Origin: an uncultured Litoreibacter sp.
GTDB taxonomy: Bacteria > Pseudomonadota > Alphaproteobacteria > Rhodobacterales > Rhodobacteraceae
Assembly: GCF_947501785.1 (NCBI RefSeq)
Contig: NZ_CANMXB010000001.1
Span: 2,794,501 to 2,858,500 of the forward strand
Direction: 5' to 3'
DNA length: 64,000 nt
Shown: in pieces, positions 1-9,070 of the stretch
Position numbering within the stretch: position 1 is the stretch's first letter
Layout: the number at the start of each line of letters is the position of its first letter
The notes under the pieces: generated by a model
Seen by the model: the letters and a program-made list of their open reading frames with translations, nothing else
Databases searched by the model: none
Told to the model about the DNA's origin: nothing
Program-made: the position numbers and the translations under genes

Positions 1-218
1 ACGCTGATCCGGCGGAATATGACGGCGTGCCGACCTGCGGCGCGGAGAACTTTCAGAATCTGCTGGGCCGGAACGAGTCGGTGCTTTCGAGCGTAACTTT
101 GCCAAGAGCCACCCGCATTTTGCGGCCCGGCGACGCCATAAGTTTCGACTTTAGCCCGGATCGGCTGACCATCGATATTGATGAGTTCGGACGGGTCAGC
201 AGCGTGACCTGCCGCTAG
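1..218 (+). CDS. I78-family peptidase inhibitor, C-terminal part (partial)
   Basis: The frame is open from the window edge, so the gene starts upstream. The visible part has the layout of the small periplasmic inhibitor I78 (elastase-inhibitor-like) family: a Cys-Gly-Ala near the start (CGAENFQNLLG), a central RILRPGDAISFDF strand, then RLTIDIDEFGRV and a closing Cys (VTCR), the two cysteines being placed where the family has its disulfide. Family members are short and often lipoproteins; the signal region lies outside the window. The stop codon overlaps the convergent cytochrome gene by 4 bases. Inhibition of a specific protease is inferred from the family only. Confidence 0.7.
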   Translation, partial: ADPAEYDGVPTCGAENFQNLLGRNESVLSSVTLPRATRILRPGDAISFDFSPDRLTIDIDEFGRVSSVTCR

Positions 219-661
219 TTAAGCTTGATCCGGTAGTCCGCGTGGCAAGCTGAGCAGGTTTTGCCAAGCGCGGCGAACGCTTGCCTGAACTCAGCCTCCG
301 ATTGAACTTCGGTGAGACCCTGTGCCGCCAGCTCCATGTCCCGTGCCTTTTCCAAGAATCCGGGCCAATCAGTCCAGATCGTATCCTTCGCCTCTGTCTT
401 CGGGTCGGTCGCCTCTGGCTCGAACAAGGCCTCAATCTGGCGCGCATGCTCCAGAATGCGCGTGCTTCGGTCCAGGACAAACTGATCATCATATGGTGCT
501 TGGCCCTTGAGGATGTCACCAAGGTCCTCCATGTCGTCGGCCACCAAACCCATGACGTGCATACGGGCAAGAACCTGGGGGTCTTTGACCCCGCTATGCG
601 CAAAGGCTGCAGATACGGTGACAAGCACAAGCGCGGCGATTTGGGTTATGCGATTTTTCAT
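215..661 (-). CDS. Cytochrome c' (class II c-type cytochrome)
   Basis: A 148-residue exported haem protein. Residues 1-21 form a signal peptide (MKNRITQIAALVLVTVSAAFA). The mature part is predicted helical, and the single haem-binding motif CSACH (Cys136, Cys139, His140) sits 13 residues from the C-terminus, the position typical of four-helix-bundle cytochromes c'. The family acts in the periplasm in electron transfer or NO binding; which applies here cannot be seen. I chose the ATG at 661 because it gives the signal peptide directly; the frame stays open upstream to 778 but adds sequence unlike a signal peptide. Confidence 0.8.
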   Translation of the reverse strand: MKNRITQIAALVLVTVSAAFAHSGVKDPQVLARMHVMGLVADDMEDLGDILKGQAPYDDQFVLDRSTRILEHARQIEALFEPEATDPKTEAKDTIWTDWPGFLEKARDMELAAQGLTEVQSEAEFRQAFAALGKTCSACHADYRIKLN

Positions 662-762
662 GCCCCAAACCTGTGCTTTCCGCCCAACACGGTCAATGGA
701 GAACATGCGCCAAATCCAACGGATCACTTGGACGTGACAAGGGTTCGGTCTAGGGTCCACCC

Positions 763-1491
763 GTGGCAAAGGCAGCAAAAAAGAAGAAACCTAACCGGTC
801 GATTTTTTGGTGGATCGGGGTCGTTCCTCACCTCATTTTCAAGTGGGGCGGACGTGCACTTTTGGGTGTCATCGCGGCGGTTTTTCTGCTGATTGGGCTG
901 TACGCGTTTGTGAACCCACCGACGACAATTTACATATTGCAAGAAAGCGCGCGCCTTGACGGGATACGTCGGGAGTGGCGCGATTTCGAGGATATTTCGC
1001 CCCATATGCCCCGTGCTATCGTGGCCGCGGAAGATGCCAATTTTTGCAAACACTGGGGCTTTGACATGCAGGCGATCCGCGATGCGCTTGAAGACGGCGG
1101 CGGCCGCGGTGCGTCGACGGTTTCGCAGCAGACCGTCAAGAATACGTTCCTGTGGCATGGTAGAAATTACGTCCGCAAAGCTATGGAAGCAGCGCTAACG
1201 CCGGTGGTGGAAGCGATTTGGACCAAAAGGCGTATCCTCGAGGTTTATATGAACATTGCTGAATTTGACGAAGGCGTTTTCGGCGTCGCTGCGGCAGCCC
1301 CATGGTACTTTGGTGTCGACGCCAAAGATCTCAGTGCGCGTCAGGCTGCGGCTTTGGCGGCGGTACTGCCGAATCCCAAAGGAAGGTCTGCAAAACGCCC
1401 GACAGCGTTCCTCAAAAAGCGCGCCCGGCAGATTAACTCAGGCGCAGAGACGATCCGCCTAGATGGCCGCAGTGCATGTTTCGAAGGTTGA
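763..1491 (+). CDS. mtgA: Monofunctional biosynthetic peptidoglycan transglycosylase
   Basis: A 242-residue family GT51 enzyme that polymerises lipid II into glycan strands at the outer face of the inner membrane. A Lys-rich N-terminus is followed by one membrane segment at about residues 30-48. The GT51 signatures are present: the catalytic Glu90 in AAEDANFCKHWGFD, GASTVSQQTVKN, and the RRILEVYMNIAEF region. There is no transpeptidase domain, which separates it from class A PBPs. The start is GTG (763). It is followed 59 bases later by a GST-queG-SDR unit on the same strand. Length is normal for MtgA. Confidence 0.92.
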   Translation: MAKAAKKKKPNRSIFWWIGVVPHLIFKWGGRALLGVIAAVFLLIGLYAFVNPPTTIYILQESARLDGIRREWRDFEDISPHMPRAIVAAEDANFCKHWGFDMQAIRDALEDGGGRGASTVSQQTVKNTFLWHGRNYVRKAMEAALTPVVEAIWTKRRILEVYMNIAEFDEGVFGVAAAAPWYFGVDAKDLSARQAAALAAVLPNPKGRSAKRPTAFLKKRARQINSGAETIRLDGRSACFEG

Positions 1492-1550
1492 AAAACCCCT
1501 GCAAGATTGCGATGACAGATAAACGCCTCTGATCTGACCGGATTTTTTCA

Positions 1551-2216
1551 ATGAACCGCTTGTTCCACGTGCCTTTGTCCCCGTTCTGCCGGAAAGTTCG
1601 CTTGGTGCTCGCCGAAAAGAAGGTCGAGGTCGAGCTGGTCGAGGAACGTTACTGGGAAGAGTCGGTTGAGTTCATGCGCCGAAACCCTGCCGGCAAAGTG
1701 CCCGTCCTAAAGATCGACAGCCAAACGCTGAGCGACAGTCAGGCAATTTGCGAATATCTTGAAGAGGTTCTGCCGGACCCGCCCCTGCTGCCCAAAAAGC
1801 CGGAAGATCGGGCTGAGGTGCGCCGCCTTGTGTTTTGGTTCGACGACAAGTTTCATCATGAAGTGACGTCTAAGCTGCTTTATGAGCGGGTTAACAAGAA
1901 GATCATGGGGCAAGGCTATCCCGAAAGTCGCAATGTGAAACTGGGCGCCCAAAAGATCAAATACCACATCGATTACATGGGGTGGCTGCTGGACCAACGC
2001 CGTTGGTTGGCTGGCGATCAGATGAGCCTTGCGGACTTTACCGCTGCAGCCCATTTCAGCTGTCTGGATTACATTCGGGACATCGATTGGAACCGGAATG
2101 CCAATGTCAAAGATTGGTACGCCAAGATCAAGTCGCGCCCTGCCTTCCGGTCGCTCCTTGCAGATCAGGTTTCAGGGTTCCCGCAGCCGCCGCATTACTC
2201 GGATCTTGATTTTTGA
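1551..2216 (+). CDS. Glutathione S-transferase family protein
   Basis: A 221-residue soluble protein with a thioredoxin-like N-terminal domain (about 1-80; the SPFCRKVRL segment holds the usual catalytic-site Ser/Cys region, and the [12 protein letters not shown] segment is the glutathione-contact strand-helix) and an all-helical C-terminal domain (about 90-220) with a [10 protein letters not shown] helix. The substrate is not evident. Its stop overlaps the start of queG by 4 bases (TTGA), implying translational coupling. It is the first of three GST-like genes in the window, the others being at 42,740 and 44,047. Confidence 0.85.
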   Translation: MNRLFHVPLSPFCRKVRLVLAEKKVEVELVEERYWEESVEFMRRNPAGKVPVLKIDSQTLSDSQAICEYLEEVLPDPPLLPKKPEDRAEVRRLVFWFDDKFHHEVTSKLLYERVNKKIMGQGYPESRNVKLGAQKIKYHIDYMGWLLDQRRWLAGDQMSLADFTAAAHFSCLDYIRDIDWNRNANVKDWYAKIKSRPAFRSLLADQVSGFPQPPHYSDLDF

Positions 2217-3241
2217 GCCTCAAAGCACGGCTGAAGGATCAGGCGCTTTCGGAGGGGTTTGCGTCCTTTGGGGTCTGCAGGCCTGACGCAATTCCCGAAA
2301 CAGTCGGGCGGCTGCAATCGTTTCTTGATGCTGGCCGTCACGGCCAGATGGGCTGGATGGAAGAACGCAAGACCTGGCGGGGCAATCCAACGGCGCTTTG
2401 GCCCGAGGCGAAATCGGTTGTGATGTTGGCAGAGCCATACACGCCCGATCATGATCCGATGGACAATCTGGCCCATCCGGCACGGGGCAACATCTCTGTC
2501 TACGCGCGAAATCGCGACTACCACGATCTGGTCAAAAAGCGGCTGAAACGGGTTGGCAGATGGCTGATTGATCAGGCCGACGGCGCCGAAATTAAGGTGT
2601 TTGTCGATACCGCTCCGGTCATGGAAAAGCCGCTGGCTGCGGCGGCTGGTCTGGGGTGGCAAGGCAAACACACCAACCTGTTGTCGCGCGATCTCGGAAA
2701 CTGGTTTTTCCTGGGCGCAATTTTTACAACAGTTGATCTTGAGCCGGACGAGGCCGCGCAGGAAAACTGCGGCAGCTGCCGTGCTTGCCTTGATGTTTGC
2801 CCGACAGATGCGTTTCCTGCACCGTTCCAGCTGGATGCGCGCCGCTGCATTTCCTACCTCACGATCGAGCATCACGGGCCGGTGGATCACGACCTGCGCG
2901 AAAAGCTGGGAAACCGGATTTACGGTTGCGACGATTGTTTGGCGGTTTGCCCGTGGAACAAGTTTGCCCAAGACGCGCAGGAGGTGCGATACGCCGCGCG
3001 GGAGGATTTGGTTCTGCCAGACCTGGCAGACCTGGTTGCGCTGGATGACACTGCGTTCCGGACGCGGTTCAGAGGATCGCCTATCAAGCGCATAGGTCGC
3101 AACCGGTTCGTGCGGAATGTGCTCTATGCCATCGGAAATTCTGGCTCCGTTGATCTATTGCCTGATGCTCAAGCTCTGACGCAGGATCAGGACGACACTG
3201 TAGCCGACGCAGCGCGCTGGGCAGTTGAGAGGTTGCGATGA
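2213..3241 (+). CDS. queG: Epoxyqueuosine reductase
   Basis: Catalyses the last step of queuosine synthesis, reducing epoxyqueuosine to queuosine in the wobble position of tRNAs with GUN anticodons, using cobalamin and two 4Fe-4S clusters. Both ferredoxin motifs are intact: [12 protein letters not shown] (Cys186, 189, 192, 196) and [10 protein letters not shown] (Cys239, 242, 246). The length (342 residues) fits the family. The start is a TTG that overlaps the GST stop, and the gene ends in an ATGA overlap with the following SDR gene, so the three genes are one transcription unit. Confidence 0.94.
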   Translation: MSLKARLKDQALSEGFASFGVCRPDAIPETVGRLQSFLDAGRHGQMGWMEERKTWRGNPTALWPEAKSVVMLAEPYTPDHDPMDNLAHPARGNISVYARNRDYHDLVKKRLKRVGRWLIDQADGAEIKVFVDTAPVMEKPLAAAAGLGWQGKHTNLLSRDLGNWFFLGAIFTTVDLEPDEAAQENCGSCRACLDVCPTDAFPAPFQLDARRCISYLTIEHHGPVDHDLREKLGNRIYGCDDCLAVCPWNKFAQDAQEVRYAAREDLVLPDLADLVALDDTAFRTRFRGSPIKRIGRNRFVRNVLYAIGNSGSVDLLPDAQALTQDQDDTVADAARWAVERLR

Positions 3242-4119
3242 CAGATCATCTTTTCAGTTTTGGTCACGGATATTCTGCCAAAGCGCTGACGCGCCTGCTG
3301 CTCCCGCAGGGGGGGTGGCGCATCACTGGTACGACCAGAACAGAAGAAAAGGCCGGTGCCTTGCGCCTGTCAGGTGTTAGCCCCGTGATTTGGCCTGGTG
3401 GCGAAGCCGAGGTTCAGCTTGATGATGTGACGCACCTTCTGATCTCTGCTGGACCAAATGAGGACGGTGACCCGGTTCTTGCCAAAATGGCTGGTGCCAT
3501 AGCGCGCCAGGCCCCACGGCTAAAATGGGTGGGCTATCTGTCGACAACCGGCGTCTATGGGGATCACCAAGGCGGGTGGGTCGATGAAAGCACGCCGCTT
3601 TCACCCAGCACAGAACGGGGACAGCTGAGGGTCCAGGCGGAAGCCGCGTGGCAATTGCTGGCGTCCGAGGCAGGCTTTCCGCTGCACATATTCCGGCTTG
3701 CTGGTATCTACGGCCCAGGCCGCGGCCCCTTTTCCAAGGTCAGAAATGGAACTGCCCGCCGCATCATCAAGGAAGGGCAGGTTTTTAGCCGCATTCATGT
3801 TGAAGACATTGCCCAGGTTCTTGCCGCATCCATCACGTCTCCGCGGGCCGGGGCTATCTACAACCTGTGTGACGACGACCCTGCGCCACCCGAAGATGTC
3901 ATTCAATACGCGGCTGAGCTGCTCGACTTGCCCGTGCCACCTGCAGTGGACTTTGAGACAGCAGACATGACGCCAATGGCGCGCAGCTTTTATGCCGAGT
4001 CAAAGAAAGTTCGAAATGACTTGATAAAGTCAGAGCTTGGTATTCGTCTGATTTACCCTGATTACCGGGCGGGTCTTCAGGCATTGTTGGCGTCGGAGGG
4101 GCGTTCACAAACGCGTTAG
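3238..4119 (+). CDS. SDR-family NAD(P)-dependent epimerase/dehydratase-like protein
   Basis: A 293-residue Rossmann protein of the extended SDR/NAD-dependent epimerase group (YeeZ-like). The N-terminal nucleotide motif is atypical ([10 protein letters not shown] in place of GxxGxxG), as is usual for this subgroup. [10 protein letters not shown] segment supplies the catalytic-type Ser/Thr and Tyr, and [13 protein letters not shown] matches the epimerase substrate loop. It overlaps queG by ATGA. The substrate is unknown. Confidence 0.8.
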   Translation: MTDHLFSFGHGYSAKALTRLLLPQGGWRITGTTRTEEKAGALRLSGVSPVIWPGGEAEVQLDDVTHLLISAGPNEDGDPVLAKMAGAIARQAPRLKWVGYLSTTGVYGDHQGGWVDESTPLSPSTERGQLRVQAEAAWQLLASEAGFPLHIFRLAGIYGPGRGPFSKVRNGTARRIIKEGQVFSRIHVEDIAQVLAASITSPRAGAIYNLCDDDPAPPEDVIQYAAELLDLPVPPAVDFETADMTPMARSFYAESKKVRNDLIKSELGIRLIYPDYRAGLQALLASEGRSQTR

Positions 4120-4201
4120 CGCTGCGAGGCGCTCATTTCAAAGATTCCCGAACGCGGCGATTTGCGGTATACAGGCCAAAAATCAGGGACGGTTGTTTGG
4201 T

Positions 4202-4702
4202 ATGAATTCGGTCATTTTTCGTGGGGTTGTGCTGGCCGCGCTTCTATTCTTGTCAGCCTGCGGGCAGAATAAATTCATTAAATACAATGGCCCCGAGGTG
4301 ACCCGGGTTGTCGTCTTCAAGTCGGAACGGATCATGCATCTGTTCCACGGAAAACGCATCCTTAAGACTTACAATGTTGATTTGGGGTTTGGCGCGGTTG
4401 GAGACAAACAATTCGAAGGTGACGGCCGGACCCCGGAAGGGCGATACTTCATCGACCGGCGCAACCCGAACAGCTCTTTCTACCTTTCGATTGGCATCAA
4501 CTACCCCAATGCGCGTGACATTGCGGAAGCCAAAGCATTGGGTAAGCCGCCGGGTGGTGACATCTTCTTTCATGGGCAGCCCAACCTTGTGGGGCCGAGG
4601 GGGCCTGACTGGACCGCCGGATGCATCGCGGTGTCAAATCGCGAGATGCGTCAGATTTACGCGATGGTCAAAAACGGGACGACAGTCGACATCTTTCCGT
4701 AG
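4202..4702 (+). CDS. L,D-transpeptidase family lipoprotein
   Basis: A 166-residue YkuD-type L,D-transpeptidase. The N-terminus ends in a lipobox (LFLSACGQ), so it is probably a lipid-anchored periplasmic protein. The catalytic domain has His124 in FFHGQPN and the active-site Cys141 in TAGCIAVS. The family crosslinks peptidoglycan stem peptides 3-3 or attaches proteins to the wall. I chose ATG 4202 because AGGGACGG lies about 10 bases upstream; a TTG at 4193 is in frame but has no such spacing. It is close to a second L,D-transpeptidase at 5,380. Confidence 0.85.
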   Translation: MNSVIFRGVVLAALLFLSACGQNKFIKYNGPEVTRVVVFKSERIMHLFHGKRILKTYNVDLGFGAVGDKQFEGDGRTPEGRYFIDRRNPNSSFYLSIGINYPNARDIAEAKALGKPPGGDIFFHGQPNLVGPRGPDWTAGCIAVSNREMRQIYAMVKNGTTVDIFP

Positions 4703-4714
4703 CGGGACAACGTG

Positions 4715-5224
4715 TTAGCTACCGGTAACGAGTGTCCACCAGATCTTGCCATTCTTTTCCTGAAACCATGACAGGCCGAGGTTCCGCGCGCGGGGCGACA
4801 AAATGACATCGCGGGTGTCAGGAAGGTCCATCCATGCGGCAAGTGTCGCTGTCTCGTCTTCATAGGTTTCAGAGATATTTTCGCCGATCAGCTGGCCGGG
4901 GTAGCCTGCGCGTGCAACGCGGTCCAACGGCGATGACCCGTCAGAACCGAAATGCCAAGGCCGGTTCTGAACCGACATGTCGCGCGCATGTGTTGCGGCT
5001 GCGGCATTCAGTTGGCTGTTAAGCTCCAGCGGCGATTGCCCGGCACCGGCGCGCAGCGCATTGACTGAATCCAAGACGCGGAACTGGATCTTTGCCGTGT
5101 CGGACGCCTTAATTCTGTAGATTTTCGGCAGAGGGCGGCCATCGGCCCCGATTGACGGCCCGGTGGGTTCGCAGGCTGCCAGTGCAAACAACGATGCAAC
5201 GAGTAGAAGAACAATACGTGCCAT
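4715..5224 (-). CDS. CAP-domain (SCP-like) lipoprotein
   Basis: 169 residues with a lipoprotein signal (LFALAACEP). A CAP/SCP domain covers about residues 45-165: NALRAGAGQSPLELNSQLNA, the ATHARDM helix with its His, HFGSDGSSPLDR, and the GENI segment followed by a W-containing helix (LAAWMDL). Bacterial CAP proteins are exported and mostly of unknown biochemical role. It lies between two L,D-transpeptidase genes, convergent with the first and divergent from the second, which hints at an envelope role. Confidence 0.8.
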   Translation of the reverse strand: MARIVLLLVASLFALAACEPTGPSIGADGRPLPKIYRIKASDTAKIQFRVLDSVNALRAGAGQSPLELNSQLNAAAATHARDMSVQNRPWHFGSDGSSPLDRVARAGYPGQLIGENISETYEDETATLAAWMDLPDTRDVILSPRARNLGLSWFQEKNGKIWWTLVTGS

Positions 5225-5379
5225 TTGTAGCCACCCCTAAGTTTCCGATTCTCCTTAGACCGTTCCGCCGAGGGGCGCAAACGGGCCGGTAAAAATTGGC
5301 CGATCACAAGATTGTTTGATTTGCGACTGCGGCTAAAACGCCATAAAAGAGCGGTGATCTCATTTGTGGGGCTATTACT

Positions 5380-5964
5380 ATGAGCAAGAAATCGAATTCG
5401 TCGTTTGACCGTCGTGGCTTTCTGATTGGCGCCGCCGCTGCCGGGTTGGCGTCCCCTGCGATCTCGCAGACCCTGCCTGTCATAGAGGAACCTGTGGAAG
5501 TTGCCCGGCGCAACATCTCAAGTTTCCGCTCTTTGGAGTGGCAGCCCTACTTCAACACATTGAACAAGGGCGCGATCCTCGTGGATATCTCGAGCCGCGC
5601 GCTGCACATGTGGACCGAAGACGGTGGCTACAAACTCTACCCTTCCAGCGTTCCGCTGTCCGAAGATCTAACGCGCCGCGGAAGAACATCTGTCGTGCGG
5701 AAAGTGAATGGCCCGACCTGGAGCCCGACCCCCGCCATGAAAAAGCGGAACCCGGAATGGCCCGACTTCGTTCCGGCCGGGCCGGACAACCCGTTGGGCA
5801 CCCACGCGCTCTATCTGACCTGGACCTACTATCGGATCCACGGGACGCATGACACGCGCAAAATTGGCCGCAAATCGTCAAATGGCTGTATTGGGCTCTA
5901 CAACGAGCACATTGCCGAGGTATTTGGTAAGGCCAGAATCGGTACACAAGTGTTGCTTATTTGA
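5380..5964 (+). CDS. L,D-transpeptidase with Tat-type signal
   Basis: 194 residues. The N-terminus carries a twin-arginine signal (FDRRGFLIGAAAAGLASPA) with an AxS-type cleavage region near residue 29. The YkuD domain occupies the rest, with His154 in IHGTHD and active-site Cys170 in SSNGCIGLYN. The length and the motif spacing match the short alphaproteobacterial ErfK/YbiS/YnhG group, which makes 3-3 crosslinks in periplasmic peptidoglycan. Export by Tat is inferred from the RR motif. Confidence 0.87.
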   Translation: MSKKSNSSFDRRGFLIGAAAAGLASPAISQTLPVIEEPVEVARRNISSFRSLEWQPYFNTLNKGAILVDISSRALHMWTEDGGYKLYPSSVPLSEDLTRRGRTSVVRKVNGPTWSPTPAMKKRNPEWPDFVPAGPDNPLGTHALYLTWTYYRIHGTHDTRKIGRKSSNGCIGLYNEHIAEVFGKARIGTQVLLI

Positions 5965-6117
5965 CGACAAACGAGCCGCCGGACCCTTGTGTCTATGGCG
6001 CTGCCATTGTCAAAAAAGGACTGACCTGATTAAACAAGATGACGAGATACAGTCTTGGGTGCCTGTGTATGGATCGGATAGTCTTGATCCAGCAGGCGTA
6101 TCTTAAAGGAACTTGAA

Positions 6118-6294
6118 ATGAAAAAAATCGCACTTGCAACCGCATTCTCCCTGGCAGCTTCCACCGCATTTGCGGGCGGCCTGTCCGACCCGATCATCGA
6201 AGATCCGATCGAAGTTGAAACGTCTTCTTCGGCTGGTGGCATCCTCGTCCCACTGCTGTTCCTCGTGATCGCAGCTGCAGCAGCTTCCAGCTAA
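6118..6294 (+). CDS. Small exported peptide (58 residues), unknown function
   Basis: ATG at 6118 preceded by AAAGGAAC. The product begins with a typical signal peptide (MKKIALATAFSLAASTAFA, cleavage after residue 19), then a short acidic stretch (DPIIEDPIEVE), a Ser/Gly linker, and a C-terminal hydrophobic stretch (about residues 41-57, VPLLFLVIAAAAAS) that could form a second membrane segment. It is directly followed by a strong terminator, so it is probably a monocistronic, well-expressed gene. I do not recognise a named family. Confidence 0.7.
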   Translation: MKKIALATAFSLAASTAFAGGLSDPIIEDPIEVETSSSAGGILVPLLFLVIAAAAASS

Positions 6295-6318
6295 GCGACG
6301 CCAGACCACAGAATAAAG

Positions 6319-6350
6319 AAAAGGCGGTGAGTTTCTCACCGCCTTTTTCT
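6319..6350 (+). terminator. Rho-independent terminator
   Basis: A 13-bp perfect stem (AAAAGGCGGTGAG / CTCACCGCCTTTT) with a three-base loop and a T-run, 25 bases after the small exported-peptide gene. The A-rich left side lets it also work for rlmN from the opposite strand. Confidence 0.9.
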
Positions 6351-6393
6351 TAACTCTCGCCATATTCCGATGGCATGGCCCTGCTAATATTTC

Positions 6394-7587
6394 CTAGGCC
6401 GAGCCGTTGCCAATGCCCGCTTCCGCTTCGATCTGTTTGCGCGACTTTCTCGCCCGCTCCGTTGCGGACTTAAGTTGGCCGCACGCGGCCATGATGTCCT
6501 CGCCCCGCGGTTTGCGGATTGGGGAGGCATAACCGGCGTCGTGTACGATATCGGCAAAGGCTTTGATGCGCTTCCAATCTGATCGCGTGTAGGGCGCTCC
6601 GGGCCATTCGTTGAACGGGATCAGGTTGATCTTGGCAGGTATGCCCTTGATCAGCGAGACCAAGCGCCGCGCGTCTTCATCGCTGTCGTTTACACCTTTC
6701 AACATCACATATTCGAACGTGATCCGTTCGCTATTGGACACTTTTGGGTATTCTTTCAGCGCTTCGAGAAGTTCTTCAATGTTCCAGCGTTTGTTGATTG
6801 GGACCAGCTTGTCGCGCACGTCGTCCGTTGTGGCGTGGAAGGAAACCGCCAAAAGGCAGCCAATTTCTTGTGCAGTTCGCGCGATTTCAGGCACGACGCC
6901 CGACGTCGACAAGGTGATGCGGCGGCGGCTCAGGCAGATGCCTTCCGGGTCCATCGCAATTTTCATGGCGTCGCGCACGTTTTCAAAATTGTAGAGCGGC
7001 TCGCCCATGCCCATCAAAACAATGTTGGACAGTAAGCGCGGCTTGTCTTCGGGGCCTTGGCCGGGTTCCGGCCACTCTCCCAGATCATCACGCGCCAGCA
7101 TCACCTGACCTATGATCTCTCCTGCTGTCAGGTTGCGGACGAGTTTCTGAGTGCCGGTATGGCAAAAGGAACATGTCAGGGTGCAGCCGACCTGACTGGA
7201 GACACACAGCGTCCCACGTCCTTCCTCAGGGATGTACACGACCTCCACCTCATGGCCGCCAGCAATCCGCACCAGATACTTGCGGGTGCCATCTTCGCTG
7301 AGTTCGCGGGTAACGACTTCAGGTAACGCAATCACGAAATTTTCTGCCAAAGTCGCCCGGTAATCCTTGGAGAGATTGGTCATCTCCTCGAAATCGCGAA
7401 CACCTTTCTGATAGAGCCATTGCCACAACTGGTTGGCGCGCATCTTGACCTGCTTTTCTGGCGTGCCGGCAGCCAGCAGCGCCTCGCGCAATTGCTCCCG
7501 GGTCAGCCCGATCAGGTTCGCGGGCCCATCCGGCAGTTTTCGCGGGAACGTCAGAACGTCTTGGGTAATCGGTGCAGAGGCGGTCAT
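6394..7587 (-). CDS. rlmN: Dual-specificity 23S rRNA/tRNA adenine-C2 methyltransferase
   Basis: A 397-residue radical-SAM enzyme that methylates C2 of A2503 in 23S rRNA and of A37 in tRNA. The radical-SAM cluster motif is [11 protein letters not shown]; the [13 protein letters not shown]-binding strand, the [12 protein letters not shown] segment and the C-terminal CGQL cysteine (the methyl-carrying Cys of the mechanism) are all present. Length is normal. It is transcribed alone, convergent with the preceding peptide gene and sharing its terminator. Confidence 0.96.
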   Translation of the reverse strand: MTASAPITQDVLTFPRKLPDGPANLIGLTREQLREALLAAGTPEKQVKMRANQLWQWLYQKGVRDFEEMTNLSKDYRATLAENFVIALPEVVTRELSEDGTRKYLVRIAGGHEVEVVYIPEEGRGTLCVSSQVGCTLTCSFCHTGTQKLVRNLTAGEIIGQVMLARDDLGEWPEPGQGPEDKPRLLSNIVLMGMGEPLYNFENVRDAMKIAMDPEGICLSRRRITLSTSGVVPEIARTAQEIGCLLAVSFHATTDDVRDKLVPINKRWNIEELLEALKEYPKVSNSERITFEYVMLKGVNDSDEDARRLVSLIKGIPAKINLIPFNEWPGAPYTRSDWKRIKAFADIVHDAGYASPIRKPRGEDIMAACGQLKSATERARKSRKQIEAEAGIGNGSA

Positions 7588-7668
7588 GGCGGGGTCCAGT
7601 CTGTGATGGCTGGCATATAGGGGGGAATCGGCCTGAGGAACACCCCGTCCGCTGGGGAAGACCAGCGG

Positions 7669-8280
7669 TTAGTGCAGCGGCACACCTATTTCGAGATGGC
7701 TTGCCGGTGCCGGTGCCAGCATCGAACAGGCCAACTTGGCCTCTTCCGAAGACAGAACAGGGCGCGGGGGAGGTCCATCAGATGCGCCAAGATCCAGCAC
7801 CAAGCTTCCTGTGAAGACCATCTGCGGTCGGCGGAATCCGAGCATCACATACGTAATACCCCGCAAGCCCTGCATTTGATCGACACCTGCGAGATGGGTC
7901 AGATCGCCAGCCCGCGCCACAACTTCGCGGGCGCCGAACATCAAGTCGAACATCGGGTGCCGCATGGCAATACGTTGGTTGGGGGCAAGGAAAAGGTCGC
8001 TGACTGGCCTTTCATGTCCGATGCAGTCGGCGCGCAGTCGGATCGGGGCTTGGTCCTCATTCTGGGTCAGATCGACATCGCGAAAGGCGATGCAACGCAC
8101 CTGCTGGTACCCATGGTCCTTGGTCAGGACCCGGTCACCGCCTTTCAACTCCTCCACAGAAATCTGTCCGTTGGGTGTCATAACTGACGTACCGACGGTC
8201 AAACCAGCCTCCGACAGGCGAAACACCGGGCGGGTGCCGGATCGGTAATTCGGCTGAGGAATTTGCGTGTCGTTGTTCAT
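7669..8280 (-). CDS. Hint-domain protein
   Basis: 203 residues from the ATG at 8280. The core (about 25-165) is a Hint (hedgehog/intein) fold of the type common as single proteins or C-terminal domains in Rhodobacteraceae: the block-A-like GTSVMTPNGQISVEELKGGDRVLTKDHGYQQV and the APNQRIAMRHP strand with the His typical of block B. There is no obvious extein or transport partner, and the usual N-terminal splice Cys/Ser is not clear (Gly-Thr at that site). Autoprocessing is therefore uncertain. A longer start at 8334 is open, but lacks a ribosome site. Confidence 0.72.
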   Translation of the reverse strand: MNNDTQIPQPNYRSGTRPVFRLSEAGLTVGTSVMTPNGQISVEELKGGDRVLTKDHGYQQVRCIAFRDVDLTQNEDQAPIRLRADCIGHERPVSDLFLAPNQRIAMRHPMFDLMFGAREVVARAGDLTHLAGVDQMQGLRGITYVMLGFRRPQMVFTGSLVLDLGASDGPPPRPVLSSEEAKLACSMLAPAPASHLEIGVPLH

Positions 8281-8373
8281 TGGGGCCTGCCTGTTTCCCC
8301 CGGGTTTATCCCGGATGTGTTGATGAATCGTCAAAGGGCCTGGCAGCTGCCCTTTGACGTTTGTAGTGCAATA

Positions 8374-8904
8374 TTAGCTGGTGCAGCGCTTTTCAGCGTC
8401 TTCCAAAGCGGCGGTGAAGCCACGCAAGGAGAACTTGTCGCGCGTTTGAGTGCCGCGTGTTGATCGCGCGGACATGGTTGCATCCGCCCCGCGTTTCATG
8501 GCGGTGATGATCTTGTTGTCGTCATCGGAAGACGCGGCCCAAGCTGTTTCACCGGTAGTAAACAGCTCATATTTGTTGCCGCTGATATCAAGCGTCACCG
8601 TAGAGCCGTCGGCAAACGGGTACCCACCGGTGAAGGAGACCTCGCCCAGCTTGCCCGCACCCGGCCAATAGCTGACAAACATCAAAATGTCGCCACGGTT
8701 CACCGCGACCACCCGGCCGTCTTTGGTGTTCACCGTTTCCTTGGGGCTGCTGACGACCCAGCATTGGGTCGGGTTATCTTCGACAAACACGCTCCAGTCT
8801 GTGACGGCGTTCACGCGATTGGTGGATTGTTCCTGTGCAAATGCCGCACCCGTGGTGAGCATTACCGACGCGGAGATAGCCGCGCTTTTCAACAATGTCT
8901 TCAT
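8374..8904 (-). CDS. Invasion-associated locus B (IalB) family protein
   Basis: 176 residues with a clear signal peptide (cleavage after AAFAQ at about residue 23). The remainder matches the IalB family: an early WSVF strand, CWVVSSPKE, a basic-hydrophobic RGDILMFVSYWPG segment, GGYPFADGSTVTLDI, and a final Cys (EKRCTS) that could pair with the first Cys. The family is periplasmic; in non-pathogenic Rhodobacteraceae its role is unknown. Confidence 0.82.
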   Translation of the reverse strand: MKTLLKSAAISASVMLTTGAAFAQEQSTNRVNAVTDWSVFVEDNPTQCWVVSSPKETVNTKDGRVVAVNRGDILMFVSYWPGAGKLGEVSFTGGYPFADGSTVTLDISGNKYELFTTGETAWAASSDDDNKIITAMKRGADATMSARSTRGTQTRDKFSLRGFTAALEDAEKRCTS

Positions 8905-9070
8905 TCTTTTACAGCTCCAGCTGTGTCTGCCTCTGGCTCGCCGGTTGGGCCTTTTTGGCCTCGTATCATCCGGGCTGAGCGACTACTCTCAACGATGGAC
9001 AAAGTTTAACCTGAAATCCAGCCTTTGGGGAAGGCCCATTGGCGGATTTTCGCCCTTACAGGAGGCCCAT

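Noticed and set aside
8687-9070. N-terminal extension of the asparaginase
   Set aside because: The extension runs over the start of the IalB gene and its promoter; AGGAGG marks the ATG at 9071.
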